Source of the DNA: Ralstonia pickettii DTP0602
GTDB taxonomy: Bacteria > Pseudomonadota > Gammaproteobacteria > Burkholderiales > Burkholderiaceae
Assembly: GCA_000471925.1 (NCBI GenBank)
Contig: CP006668.1
Coordinates: forward strand, 2,356,001 to 2,420,000
Direction of reading: 5' to 3'
Length of the DNA stretch: 64,000 nt
Positions 8,801 through 18,143 of the stretch are shown in pieces; the stretch's first letter is position 1, and the number at the start of each line of letters is the position of its first letter. The position numbers and the translations under genes are program-made. The notes beneath the pieces are model-generated. The model was not told the DNA's origin. It saw nothing but the letters and a program-made list of their open reading frames with translations, and ran no database searches.

Positions 8801-11800
8801 CTACCCGCGGATGGAGAAGTCCACCCGGTTGGGCGCACCCTTGTCCTTGATGCCCTCGGCGCTGAGCTTCGGCGCCGTCAGGAACAGCCGGCTCTCCGGC
8901 ACCTTGCCCTCGCGCTCCAGCGCCTGCTTGACTGCCAGCGCACGCTGCTCGGCAAGGCGCTTCAGGTCAGCCTCGGTCACCGTGGCGTTGGCCATCAGCA
9001 GCCTTTCCATTTCCTCGGGCGGCAAGGACTTGGTAAAGCCGACGAAGTTGCGCGGCTTCTTCATCGAGGTGCGCTTGTAGACCTCTTCCAGGTACTTCGG
9101 GTACTCCTGCTTCGACACCTTGACCTCGGCGCCCTGCTCGCCCGCCTCGCCGTCGCCGGCTTCGTCGCCGGACTGGGCGCTGGCGCGCAGGTCGCGTCGC
9201 TTCTGCTCGGTCACGCGCGCATCCAGCCAGGCGCGGCGCGCGCCGGCCTCGTCGGTGGCCGGATCGATGCGGCCGCTGATCTCCAGCCGCAGCGCGGGGC
9301 GGTCGTTCAGTGCCTGGCCGAGCTTGCCGATCTTCTCCCTGGCCGCCGGCGTCAGGGTCGAAGTGCCGGGAGCGAATTCGACATAGCCCAGTTCTTCGCC
9401 GCCACCGCCGCCGAATGCCGACGCGATCAGCGAGAACGGCGAGGTGATCGCCTTGGTCAGCAGGTTGACGATCACGCGCACGATCACGCCGCCGATGCTG
9501 AACTCCGGATCCGACAACGAACCCGATACCGGCAGGTTCACGTCGATCACGCCGTTGCGGTCCTTGAGCAGCGACACCGCCAGCAGCACCGGCAGCTTGG
9601 TCGCATCCGGGCTGTCGACGCGATCGCCGAAGGTGAGCTGGTCCAGGAACAGGTGGTTGCTGGCATCGAGCTTGCCGTTTTCGATCTTGTAGGCCACGTC
9701 CACGGTCAGCTTGCCCTTGGTGATCGGGTAGCCGGCGTACTTGGCCGCGTAGGGCGTGAGCCGCGTCAGCTCCACGCCCGATGCCTTGGCGGCGATGTCC
9801 AGGAACAGTTGCTCGCCGAGCGGGTTGATCTTGCCGTTGATATTGACCGGGGCGTCGTCATCGATGCGGCCGTCCAGCACCAGGTCGGCCGGCGTGGGAT
9901 CGCCCGACGACACCTTGGACACCGAACCCTTCATGCCGGTCAGGTTGGCGGTGTAGTTGGGCTTGACGAAGAAGTCCGAGAAATTGATGTTGCCCTGGCT
10001 GACTGACACCCCGCCGATGCGCACCTGCGGCTTGGGCCCGCCCGGCTTCTGCTCGACCTGGGCGGTGCGCGTGCCGCCGGCCTGCACCGGCGGCGTCGCC
10101 GGCGCGGACGCCGGATTGGCCTGCGTGAGGCTGGTGGACGGCGCCGCCTCGCCCTTGGCCGCGCCACCGGCCATTACGTCCTGCAGGTTCAGGCGGCCGT
10201 TGGCGTTCAGGATCACGCGCGCATAAAAATCGGACAGCGCGATGTTGCCCAGGCTCACGCGCATCGGCCCCTTGCTCTCGTCCATCGCGAAGTCGATGCC
10301 CGAGACCGCCAGCGAACGCCAGCGCAGGAAGTCGTCGCCGCTGACGCGGTCGACCGTGCGCACGTTGCCGGACAGCACGTTGCCGGCGAATTGCGCCGCG
10401 ATGGGCTTGCCGGTGGGCGCGTCGACGTTGAGCTTGCCCTTGACCGTCAGCGTGCCGCTGCGCAGCGCGGCGTTGAAGCGGTCGGCCAAATAGGGCTGCA
10501 GCGGGCGCATTTCCACCTCGCGCAGGTCCAGTTGCAGGCGGCTGGCCGGGACGGTCGGCAGCACCGAGCCGTCCACGCCGATCACGCCGCGCCGGCCTGA
10601 CTCCGCATGCAGCTTGACTGGCACCGCCGCCGGCGTCAGCGGCCAGGCGATGGCGCCGGTGGCGAGCGCGATATTGCGGAACTCGTGGATCACCGGGCGG
10701 CCGCGGTTGGCCTCGGCGGGCTGGTAGTCCGCCAGGCGCGCGCTGCCACCGTCAACGGTGACCTTGCCGATGTTGGCCTTCCACACGCCCGCGGCAGGCG
10801 CGCCGTTGGTGGTGCCGTTGGTGGCGGGGGTGCCATTGGCGGCTGTGCGGCGCGGCGCGCTACGCGCCTGCTGTGCCGATTCGCTGGCCCACAGCCGCGC
10901 CATCTCGAGCAGTTGGCCGCGGTGGTCGCGCGTGGCGGAGATCTGCGGCTGTGCCAGCGTGACCTGGCTGGTGGCGAAGGTCTGCTTGGCGAGGTCGAAC
11001 TGGATATCTTCCAGCACCAGCTTTTCCGCGCGCAGCAGCGGCAGGTTGGCGCCCTCGCGGTCGGCAGCGGCGCGCTCGCGCGCGCGGCGGCTGGCGCGCG
11101 GGGTGGCGTCACCGTTGGCGGCGGGCTGCGCCCGCGTGTCGCTGCCCATGCGCGCTGCCGCCGAGACCGGCATCGTCACCGGCTCGCGCGTGGCGACATA
11201 GAGCGGCGCCAGCTCCAGCCGCGACTTTTCCAGCACGAACTGGAATTGCGGCGTGGCCCAGGCCATGCGGTAGTGCAGCTCGGCATTGACCGCGGACTCG
11301 CCGAACTGGCTGCGCAGTTCGCGCGGCCACCACGCGGCAAAGCCCTGCGGGCGCAGGCCAGTGGTTTCGAGCGTGCCCGCCAGCGTGCCGTCGCGCAGCA
11401 GCAGGTCGCCGGTATGGTGCAGGGTCTGGCCGTCGGCCACGGTGAGCGTGGCTTCGATGCGGGCGGGCTTGTCGCCCTCGGTGCCGGCAAAGCCCTTGAC
11501 CTCGGCATCGAGCGGGCCCAGCGCCAGCTTGCCGGGGCCGGATGGTGCCAGCGCGTCTTCAAACCCCAGCTTCGCCTGCTTCACGACGATGCGGTCGACC
11601 GCGTAGCGCCATGGCTCGTCTTTCTTCGCCGTCGCGGCCGGTGTGGCGGGCTGCGCTTGCACGCCCGACGCCGCGGCGGGCGCGGATGCCGGGGCCGGCG
11701 CCACGCCATCGGTCGACTTGCTCACCGCCTGCGGCAGGAACGCAGTCGCCAGGTTCAGCGTGCCGTCCGCGCGCCGCGCGGCCTCCACGCCCAGGCCCTC

Positions 11801-12781
11801 GATCTCCACGCTGCGCAGTTGCGCGCGGTGCGCCAGCGGCTCGAGCTTGCCGATGTCGACAGCCAGGCGGCTGGTCTTGATCAATGGCTGGCCCGCGCGC
11901 GTGCGGATATCGGCATCGCGCAGCGTGGCCGTGCCCATCAGCAGCATTTCCTGCGTGTCCTTCTGCTGGCGGAACGTCACCGTCAGGCGCGTATCGAGCT
12001 TGCCGGCCTTGACCTCGGCATCGCGCAGCGGCGGCGCGAACGCCATGAAGCGCGTCAGGTCGAGCCCGTCGAGGTTGACGTTCAGCCGCGTCTGGCGCGA
12101 ATCGGCAAAGGGCAGCACCTCGCCGTCGAGCGCCAGCGGCGTGCCGTTGACCTGCGCGCTCAGCGTGGGCCGGGTCACGATCTCCACGTCGTGCGGCAGG
12201 TTGGACAGGAACGGCAGCGTCAGCGTCAGGTGGTCGACGCGCAGACTGGTATCGAGCTGCTTGTCGTCATAGCTGAAGCTGCTGCCGGTCACGGCAATGT
12301 TGTTGACCGAGAAGCGCGCGGGCTTGGCATCGGCCGGCTTGGGCGGCTGGGCCGCGAGCTTGTCCTGGACATCGGCAAAGCTCACGCGGCCGTCGGCGCC
12401 GCGCGCCACGCGCACGGCGAGCCGGTCGATATGCAGGTTGTCGACCACCGGCGCCAGGTGCCATATCGACGCCAGCGAGGTATTGGCCTCGGCCTCGCCC
12501 AGCGTCAGCGCGGGGGTCTTGCCGTCGCGCTCGTAGATGGTCAGGTCAGTGAGCGTGGCCGCCAGTTCGAACGGGCGCACATGTGCCTTGCCCAGCGTGA
12601 CCTTGCGCCCGAGCGCCTCGGTCGCGTTCTTTTCGATCAGGTACTTGAGCAGCGGCGGTCCGCCGAAATAGCCGGCCAGCCCGAATACCGCGAGCGCGGC
12701 CACCACGCCGCCGACGACACGGGTAGCCAGACGGCCACGGGGCGTCGCCGCCACTGCCTGGATGGATTGCTTGAAAGCCAT
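8801..12781 (-). CDS. DUF748 / AsmA-like envelope protein
   Basis: This very large protein (1326 residues) has one N-terminal anchor (VVGGVVAALAVFGLAGYFGGPPLLKYLIEK, about residues 24-53). A long periplasmic region of repeated beta-rich segments follows (for example NLDGLDLTRFMAFAPP, VNINGKINPLGEQLFLDIAAKASGVEL). The C-terminal part holds an OmpA-like stretch (LEISGRIDPATDEAGARRAWLDARV). This fits DUF748 proteins, distant relatives of AsmA/TamB-type bridge proteins thought to move lipids or assist outer-membrane assembly; the transport role here is inference. Ala/Pro/Thr-rich linkers interrupt the repeats. It is a single-gene unit. Confidence 0.85.
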   Translation of the reverse strand: MAFKQSIQAVAATPRGRLATRVVGGVVAALAVFGLAGYFGGPPLLKYLIEKNATEALGRKVTLGKAHVRPFELAATLTDLTIYERDGKTPALTLGEAEANTSLASIWHLAPVVDNLHIDRLAVRVARGADGRVSFADVQDKLAAQPPKPADAKPARFSVNNIAVTGSSFSYDDKQLDTSLRVDHLTLTLPFLSNLPHDVEIVTRPTLSAQVNGTPLALDGEVLPFADSRQTRLNVNLDGLDLTRFMAFAPPLRDAEVKAGKLDTRLTVTFRQQKDTQEMLLMGTATLRDADIRTRAGQPLIKTSRLAVDIGKLEPLAHRAQLRSVEIEGLGVEAARRADGTLNLATAFLPQAVSKSTDGVAPAPASAPAAASGVQAQPATPAATAKKDEPWRYAVDRIVVKQAKLGFEDALAPSGPGKLALGPLDAEVKGFAGTEGDKPARIEATLTVADGQTLHHTGDLLLRDGTLAGTLETTGLRPQGFAAWWPRELRSQFGESAVNAELHYRMAWATPQFQFVLEKSRLELAPLYVATREPVTMPVSAAARMGSDTRAQPAANGDATPRASRRARERAAADREGANLPLLRAEKLVLEDIQFDLAKQTFATSQVTLAQPQISATRDHRGQLLEMARLWASESAQQARSAPRRTAANGTPATNGTTNGAPAAGVWKANIGKVTVDGGSARLADYQPAEANRGRPVIHEFRNIALATGAIAWPLTPAAVPVKLHAESGRRGVIGVDGSVLPTVPASRLQLDLREVEMRPLQPYLADRFNAALRSGTLTVKGKLNVDAPTGKPIAAQFAGNVLSGNVRTVDRVSGDDFLRWRSLAVSGIDFAMDESKGPMRVSLGNIALSDFYARVILNANGRLNLQDVMAGGAAKGEAAPSTSLTQANPASAPATPPVQAGGTRTAQVEQKPGGPKPQVRIGGVSVSQGNINFSDFFVKPNYTANLTGMKGSVSKVSSGDPTPADLVLDGRIDDDAPVNINGKINPLGEQLFLDIAAKASGVELTRLTPYAAKYAGYPITKGKLTVDVAYKIENGKLDASNHLFLDQLTFGDRVDSPDATKLPVLLAVSLLKDRNGVIDVNLPVSGSLSDPEFSIGGVIVRVIVNLLTKAITSPFSLIASAFGGGGGEELGYVEFAPGTSTLTPAAREKIGKLGQALNDRPALRLEISGRIDPATDEAGARRAWLDARVTEQKRRDLRASAQSGDEAGDGEAGEQGAEVKVSKQEYPKYLEEVYKRTSMKKPRNFVGFTKSLPPEEMERLLMANATVTEADLKRLAEQRALAVKQALEREGKVPESRLFLTAPKLSAEGIKDKGAPNRVDFSIRG

Positions 12782-13093
12782 GACGTTCCAGAAGATCTGA
12801 CCCCGCTTACCGGTGCTGCACGACGGTTTGTGCCCCGGATTTCACTTTTTTGCCGACATTATCGCAACGGATTCGTACAATGCAAAGAAAGCAAAATTGT
12901 CTGTTCAACCACTCGGACAATGAGGGACAGGCCGATCTGGTATCTTTACGGGCTTTGCGAAGCGTTTCGTCGCAAGCCTGCGGCTTACCCGCCACACCGT
13001 GCCTGCCTCACCTGCGCTGTACCCTCCGGCCACACCCTCCACGTACTCCGTGTTGCGCGCTTCGCATGCGATCTTTTCCATGCGAGTCCCTTC
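12782..13093. other. Divergent intergenic region
   Basis: This 312-base gap separates the divergent DUF748 and MFS genes. It is AT-richer than its flanks near 12845-12920 (ATTATCGCAACGG, AGAAAGCAAAATTG), as expected for promoters, but I could not pick confident -35/-10 pairs. I see no gene in it. Confidence 0.5.
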
Positions 13094-14413
13094 ATGTCCA
13101 CCACCAGCAGTACCGCCGCAGGTGTCGGCGCGCCGGCCCATACCAGTGCCAGCGCGCGCCCGCTGATCGGCCAGGATTACAAGACGCTTTCCCTCGCCGC
13201 CCTCGGCGGCGCGCTCGAGTTCTACGACTTCATCATCTTCGTCTTTTTTGCGACGGTCATCGGGCAATTATTCTTCCCGCCGTCGGTTCCGGACTGGCTG
13301 CGCCAGCTGCAGACCTTCGGCATTTTCGCCGCGGGCTACCTGGCCCGGCCGCTGGGCGGCATCATCATGGCCCACTTCGGCGACCTGCTCGGCCGCAAGA
13401 AGATGTTCACGCTGTCCATCCTGCTGATGTCGGTGCCGACGCTGCTGATGGGCCTGATGCCGACCTACCAGTCTATCGGACTGGCCGCGCCGGTGCTGCT
13501 GCTGGTGCTGCGCATCCTGCAAGGCGCCGCCGTCGGCGGCGAAGTGCCGGGCGCCTGGGTGTTCGTGTCCGAGCACGTGCCGGCACGCCACGTTGGCTAC
13601 GCCTGTGGCACGCTGACCGCGGGGCTGACCGCGGGCATCCTGCTGGGCTCGCTGGTGGCCACCGGCATCAACAGCGTGTTCACCCCGGCGGAGCTGGCCG
13701 ACTACGGCTGGCGCGTGCCCTTCCTGATCGGCGGCGTGTTCGGCATTGCCTCGGTGTACCTGCGCCGCTGGCTGCACGAGACCCCGGTGTTTGCCGAGCT
13801 GAAGCAGCGCAAGGCGCTGGCGGCCGAGATGCCGCTGAAGTCCGTGGTGCGCGACCACGGCCGCGGCGTGGCGGTGTCGATGCTGCTGACGTGGATGCTG
13901 TCTGCCGGCATCGTGGTGGTGATCCTGATGACGCCGACCTTCCTGCAGAAGCTGTACGGTTTTGACGCGCGCACCGCGCTGGTGGCCAACAGCGTCGCCA
14001 CCCTGTGCCTGACCGTCGGCTGCATCGTGTCCGGCGCGCTGGCCGACCGCATCGGCCCACGCCGCACGCTGTTCTTCGGCGGCCTGCTGCTGGCGATCTG
14101 CGCGTATGCCTTCTACACCACGATCTTCACCCGCCCCGACCTGCTGCTACCGCTGTACGCGCTGGCAGGCTTCCTGGTCGGCACCATCGGCGCGGTGCCG
14201 TTTGTGCTGGTCAATGCATTCCCGGCGCAGGTGCGCTTCTCGGGGCTGTCGTTCTCGTACAACGTGTCGTACGCGATCTTCGGCGGCCTGACGCCGATGG
14301 TGGTCACGCTGATGCTCAAGCACGACCGGCTGGCGCCGGCGCACTATGTGGTGGCGTTGTGCGTGCTCGGCATGGTGACGGCGCTGTTCGTCAAGGACCG
14401 CTCGCGCGGCTGA
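13094..14413 (+). CDS. MFS transporter, metabolite:H+ symporter type
   Basis: The 439-residue protein has about twelve helices. It carries signature motifs of the MHS subfamily (ProP, ShiA, KgtP): ALEFYDFIIFVFFATVIG in helix 1, GDLLGRKKMF in loop 2-3 and RILQGAAVGGEVPGAWVFVSEH around helix 4. Such carriers take up organic acids, betaines or similar solutes with protons. The substrate is not inferable. The start at 13094 gives a conventional cytoplasmic N-terminus; in-frame upstream codons extend only into noncoding sequence. A terminator follows at 14436. Confidence 0.88.
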   Translation: MSTTSSTAAGVGAPAHTSASARPLIGQDYKTLSLAALGGALEFYDFIIFVFFATVIGQLFFPPSVPDWLRQLQTFGIFAAGYLARPLGGIIMAHFGDLLGRKKMFTLSILLMSVPTLLMGLMPTYQSIGLAAPVLLLVLRILQGAAVGGEVPGAWVFVSEHVPARHVGYACGTLTAGLTAGILLGSLVATGINSVFTPAELADYGWRVPFLIGGVFGIASVYLRRWLHETPVFAELKQRKALAAEMPLKSVVRDHGRGVAVSMLLTWMLSAGIVVVILMTPTFLQKLYGFDARTALVANSVATLCLTVGCIVSGALADRIGPRRTLFFGGLLLAICAYAFYTTIFTRPDLLLPLYALAGFLVGTIGAVPFVLVNAFPAQVRFSGLSFSYNVSYAIFGGLTPMVVTLMLKHDRLAPAHYVVALCVLGMVTALFVKDRSRG

Positions 14414-14435
14414 CGGCCGCATCGGCCTAAAAGAC

Positions 14436-14463
14436 AAGGGCGGGCCCGATGCCCTCCCTTTTT
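14436..14463 (+). terminator. Rho-independent terminator after the MFS gene
   Basis: AAGGGCGGGC (14436-14445) pairs with GCCCTCCCTT (14451-14460) across a 5-base loop with one internal mismatch. The run TTTTT extends from the stem end to 14463. It lies 22 bases after the MFS stop. Confidence 0.75.
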
Positions 14464-14507
14464 CATGCGCTGCTTTTGTGTGAGCTTGTGCGTAATCACG
14501 CCCCGGC

Positions 14508-15599
14508 TCAGCGCCGGTGCTGGCGGAAGAACCGCCACATCATCGCGCTGGCATCGGGGCCGATTTCGCTGTGGTAGCCATAGCTGGCATCGCCGCCGCT
14601 CCAGGCGTGGCCCAGGCCTTCCACTTCCACCAGCGTCACCAGGTCGCGGCTCCAGCGGCCAAAGCGGTATTCATGCGAGCGGCCCGGGCGCTCGCCCGCG
14701 CCCTCCTGTGGCTTGTCCGGCACACCGGCGAGCCGGTCCTCCAGCCCGTTGTAGGCCAGGAACTGGCGCGCGAGCAGGCGGCCGTTGACCGGATGCACCG
14801 CGTCGTCGGCCAGGCCGTGCAGCACCAGGGCCGGCATCTCGGGACCGCCGGGCGTCACCCCCGCGGCATCCAGCAGCCATGACGGGTCGGCCGCCGAGCC
14901 GTGCTGCATCGCCCGCAGGCCCGCGCGCGGCGTATCGGCCGCACCGATGACCACACCGGAGTGCAGCGCCGCGGCGGCGACCTTGCCTGGGTAGCGCAGC
15001 GCCACCACGGCGGCCATAGCCGCGCCGGCCGACATGCCAGCCAGGTAGATCTCGCGCTCGCGCACCTCGTGGCGGGCCGCCAGCGCGTCGAGCAGCGCCG
15101 CCACCGCCTGCGCTTCGCGCCCGCCTTCGGCCGCGCCCAGGTCGAACCATTGCCAGCAGCGCTGCACCTGACGGCGCAGCGGCTGTTGCGGATAGGCAAC
15201 GATAAAGCCCTCGCGCTCGGCCAGTTCATTCATGCGGGTACCCGCGGACAGGTCGTCCGGCGTCTGGCGACAGCCGTGCAGCACCACCACCACGGGCAAT
15301 GGGCCGCGATGTGCCTTGGACGGGATATAGAGATGGTAAGACAGCTGCGGCACCAGCTCGCCCGGCAGCGGCGCCAGGCGCAGGCGGTGCGCTTGCCAGG
15401 TGCCGGGCAGCTGGCCGGGCTCGGGCGCTGGCCTGGCACGCCGGCGCTTGCCGGGCTTGTCAGCCGGGCGCGCCGGCGTCAGCGGATTCAGCGAATCCAT
15501 GCGTTCCAGCCAGGACTTCACCTGGGCTTCCGTGCGGGCCTGCACCCGGCTCAGTCGCCGGATTCGTGCATGCCAGTCATGGGCGAGGCTTTTGGTCAT
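14508..15599 (-). CDS. PHB-depolymerase-family esterase
   Basis: The 363-residue alpha/beta hydrolase has the lipase box GMSAGAA with nucleophile Ser190, the oxyanion motif LHGC (107-110) and a C-terminal His in GLGHAWSGGD. This SGGD pattern is characteristic of the esterase/PHB depolymerase family. The start at 15599 follows CCAGGAG; a longer in-frame start lacks a ribosome site. No signal peptide is seen, so the protein is probably cytoplasmic. Members hydrolyse poly- or oligo-hydroxyalkanoates, feruloyl esters or other short esters. The genus likely stores PHB, but the true substrate is uncertain. Confidence 0.85.
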   Translation of the reverse strand: MTKSLAHDWHARIRRLSRVQARTEAQVKSWLERMDSLNPLTPARPADKPGKRRRARPAPEPGQLPGTWQAHRLRLAPLPGELVPQLSYHLYIPSKAHRGPLPVVVVLHGCRQTPDDLSAGTRMNELAEREGFIVAYPQQPLRRQVQRCWQWFDLGAAEGGREAQAVAALLDALAARHEVREREIYLAGMSAGAAMAAVVALRYPGKVAAAALHSGVVIGAADTPRAGLRAMQHGSAADPSWLLDAAGVTPGGPEMPALVLHGLADDAVHPVNGRLLARQFLAYNGLEDRLAGVPDKPQEGAGERPGRSHEYRFGRWSRDLVTLVEVEGLGHAWSGGDASYGYHSEIGPDASAMMWRFFRQHRR

Positions 15600-15913
15600 G
15601 AGGACTCCTGGTCGTATGACGGAATCTCCCCCTAGTGCCTTTATTGTTGCGTTGCAGCATACCACACTCGGCAAGCGGGTCGAGGCGCACTCCGCGCATG
15701 TAGGTTATGGGTCACGGCCTGGCCCACGCCTCGCAGCGCCGCGGGAATTCCGCATTCGTCAAAAATGGCGAAAACATAAATGATGGACACGAAAGAATGC
15801 AGATCGCAGTCAGATAGATTGCGTTGACGTCGACCGGGACGGGCTGGCAGCGGTCTATGCGGACTTGGAGCCGGCCCCGGCCAAGCCGCGGGACGCCACC
15901 GTTGCGATCGAGT
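15600..15913. other. Intergenic region without recognised gene
   Basis: This stretch of about 310 bases lies between the esterase start and the decayed DUF3300 gene. It contains a short AT-rich segment near 15755-15800 (TCAAAAATGGCGAAAACATAAATG). I see no coding frame with a ribosome site. Confidence 0.4.
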
Positions 15914-16357
15914 TCAGCACCGCTTGCGGCATCGAGCCCGGGCTGGGCTGGCCTGAAAACGGCCAGCCGGCGCGCTGCGGCTCAGCGCTCCGCCACGCGC
16001 CCCCAGCCATCGGGGGCAAAGCTGCGGATGGACTTGACGCGCGCGGCGGTGAAGGGCCCCAGAGGCCGCCAATGACTGCACGCTCGGATCCCACGACTCG
16101 TTGCTGACCGCTTTGGTCGCGGCATCGCCCGACAGGCTGGGGTTGGACCTGGACCATTGCGCCGCGGCCGCGACGTCGGCCGGATAAGTGGCCGCCATCA
16201 GCACCTGCGACAGCAGCGCATCCGGGTACAGCGCGACCGGTGCGGTCAGCTGGTCGAGCTGAGCATTGCTCAGCGTGGACTGCGCCTGCGCGATGCCCGC
16301 CGGCGCCAGCACCATCAGCGCGAGGCACCATGCGAAGAGGTGTTTGAAACGTTGCAT
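15914..16357 (-). pseudogene. Truncated DUF3300-family protein
   Basis: From ATG 16357 (GGAGAG upstream) the frame encodes a signal peptide (FAWCLALMVLAPAGIAQAQ) and then the clear start of a DUF3300 domain: LDQLTAPVALYPDALLSQVLMAATYPADV ... NESWDPSVQSLAA. Family members continue for hundreds of residues with FPQVL-type sequence. Here the similarity stops abruptly and an Arg/Pro-rich stretch of frame-shadow composition follows to the stop. The gene is therefore truncated, probably by deletion. It sits next to an orphan IS3-type gene in a decayed region. Confidence 0.7.
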
Positions 16358-16416
16358 GTTCGCTCTCCAGGATCTGCGCAGGGGCCTGGTGAGAGCGTGC
16401 TGCCCGGGTTGCGCAC

Positions 16417-16848
16417 TCAGCGACGTTGCTGCGTGCACTCCTGCCGATAGGCTTCCTCCAGACGCTTGCGGTCGGCCTGCCGCTCCAGCGCAGGGTATTT
16501 GCGCCCGTCGGCGGTGGTCACCGACGATTTACCCTCGGACCACTGCGGCCCCGCGGGCAGAGCGTTGATCTTGTCCAGCAATGATTGGCAATGCTGGCGC
16601 TGCGATGCGGACAACGTGCCGTCGGTGCCTTCCACCACGGCGGTGCCTTCATCCAGCATCCGTGGCGGGGGCGGTGCCACCATCGGCGTGCCGGCGGCAG
16701 CGGCATTGCCTGCCGCGCCGGTTGCAGTACCCGTTTTCGTATCACTTGCCGCCAGCACCGGAACGGCCACCATCGCGGCGCATGCCAGCACGCCCGCCTT
16801 GAACAGGAACTTCGTCAAACCAATACTCCAGAGCCGTGCGCGGTGCAT
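16417..16848 (-). CDS. Small secreted protein of unknown function
   Basis: This frame of up to 143 residues has a signal peptide (FLFKAGVLACAAMVAVPVLAA), a low-complexity Gly/Ala/Thr linker and a charged C-terminal half (CQSLLDKINALPAGPQWSEGK ... LERQADRKRLEEAYRQEC). The annotated start is ATG 16848. A TTG at 16818 has a better-placed GGAG and would give a classic signal peptide starting MTKFLF, so the true protein may be 133 residues. I do not recognise a family. Confidence 0.6.
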   Translation of the reverse strand: MHRARLWSIGLTKFLFKAGVLACAAMVAVPVLAASDTKTGTATGAAGNAAAAGTPMVAPPPPRMLDEGTAVVEGTDGTLSASQRQHCQSLLDKINALPAGPQWSEGKSSVTTADGRKYPALERQADRKRLEEAYRQECTQQRR

Positions 16849-16896
16849 GGGGGATGCACGGGTCGCGGCACGGTGCGTTGCGGAAACCGTCCGCCG

Positions 16897-17187
16897 CTAG
16901 CGATCCTTGCTGTTGCCGTTGCGGCGGCCGGTACGGTTACGCAGCAGCTCGAGCTTGAGCAGCGCGTCCGCAAGCATACTCTTGAGCCGGGCATTCTCTT
17001 CCTGCAGCTCGCGCAGCTTGCGCCCGTCGCGCGCATCGCCCTGGCTTGGCTGGCCGTAGCGGGCGCGCCATCCGTAGAACGAGGCATCGCTGAAGCCGTA
17101 GCGCGCGCACAGCTCACGCACCGGCACGCCGCTGGCCGCCTCGGCCAGGTAGCTGCGGATCTGTTCTTCTGAATACCGTCTGTTCAC
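16897..17187 (-). CDS. Orphan IS3-type OrfA (HTH + coiled-coil) protein
   Basis: The 96-residue frame starts at GTG 17187 with GGAG six bases upstream. It has the transposase-8 layout: an N-terminal HTH (YSEEQIRSYLAEAASGVPVRELCARYGFSDASFYGWRARYG) and a leucine-zipper-like helix (LRELQEENARLKSMLADALLKLELL), then a basic tail. In an active IS3 element OrfA is followed by OrfB with a DDE catalytic domain. Neither OrfB nor terminal inverted repeats are present, so this is a remnant or a domesticated DNA-binding protein. A longer upstream frame exists but lacks a ribosome site. Confidence 0.7.
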   Translation of the reverse strand: MNRRYSEEQIRSYLAEAASGVPVRELCARYGFSDASFYGWRARYGQPSQGDARDGRKLRELQEENARLKSMLADALLKLELLRNRTGRRNGNSKDR

Positions 17188-18143
17188 GAATTTCTCCGCT
17201 TCGCACGGCGCCATGCGCGGCGCCACGAGCGCCACCAGCCGCGCCACCAACCGTGCCGACTCTGGCGGTACGTTAGCCCACGCCCGCGGCAAAAAGCAAT
17301 TCAGTGTCTTCGCGGGCCGAGTTAAGAAAATTTTCTCGGCCGGGGATGCAGGCATCGGTGCCCGGCAGTGATCGTCATGCGACGGAGCCGGGTGATTCCC
17401 ACACCAGGTTGACTTGGCACAGGCAAGAGATCAGGAAAGAGATTCCAGCTGGTCATTCAATCCGTCGCCAGGCCTGCGGGCCTGCGCCATTGCGCTGGCA
17501 TCGGCATCTTCCCGCGCAAATTTTGTTATGCCAAATTGGAGCGCACTCTGTTTCACCGGTGTTACGCCCGGCAAGGACGGTTGCACCGCGACGGCGCCAG
17601 GGCCCGTTCTATCCGCTATTTTTCCGCATTTCCCGCCATGTCCGGATGTTCAGACAAAGCCGAAAAAAACGAAATTAGAACACTGTCATCAAATCAAGTT
17701 TCTATGACTTTTGCCATGCGTGTATTAAGCTTCCTCGGCATCAACTAAATTTGGCACGCCAATCGCGATGCGCCACGCAGCGCATGCAGAGATGGCGGCC
17801 CGGCAGCCCGCACCAGGCCCTACCCCGCCCAGGTGCGCGCCCTCACGCTGCCGGCAAGCACCAGGCCTGAAGGATCGAAGAGTCACTGCGCCATTTGTCG
17901 ACACGCAAGTCAGACATCTAGGAGTCGTGTCATGCTTTTGCACCGCATCCTGCCTGGACCGCGCTCACCCGGCGACATTGCCGCATCGGCACTTCATGCC
18001 AGCCGCGCACACCAGAAGCCGGGACAGTCGCCCCTGCGCCTGACCGGGCTTCGGCGCCGCTACTGCGCTCCTTAGTCGCGCAGCACCGTACGCATCAGAC
18101 AAACTAAAAACCAAAACAAAGTCATGAATCGGGAGAAGTCGGA
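17188..18143. other. Gene-poor region of about 950 bases
   Basis: I see no convincing gene here. It contains a 27-base imperfect inverted repeat at 17315-17341 (GGCCGAG ... CTCGGCC around GAAAATTTTC), an AT-rich segment at 17640-17760 unlike the surrounding DNA, and a 9-bp inverted pair (TGCCAAATT at 17529-17537, AATTTGGCA at 17748-17756) bounding that segment. Together with the orphan OrfA this looks like the scar of a lost mobile element, and it also holds the LysR promoter. Confidence 0.4.

Noticed and set aside
10607..14413. A 1268-codon open frame on the plus strand spanning the DUF748 gene and the MFS gene
   Set aside because: Its first two-thirds is the complement of the DUF748 gene with Arg/Gly/His-rich shadow composition; only the last third (from 13094) is the real MFS protein.
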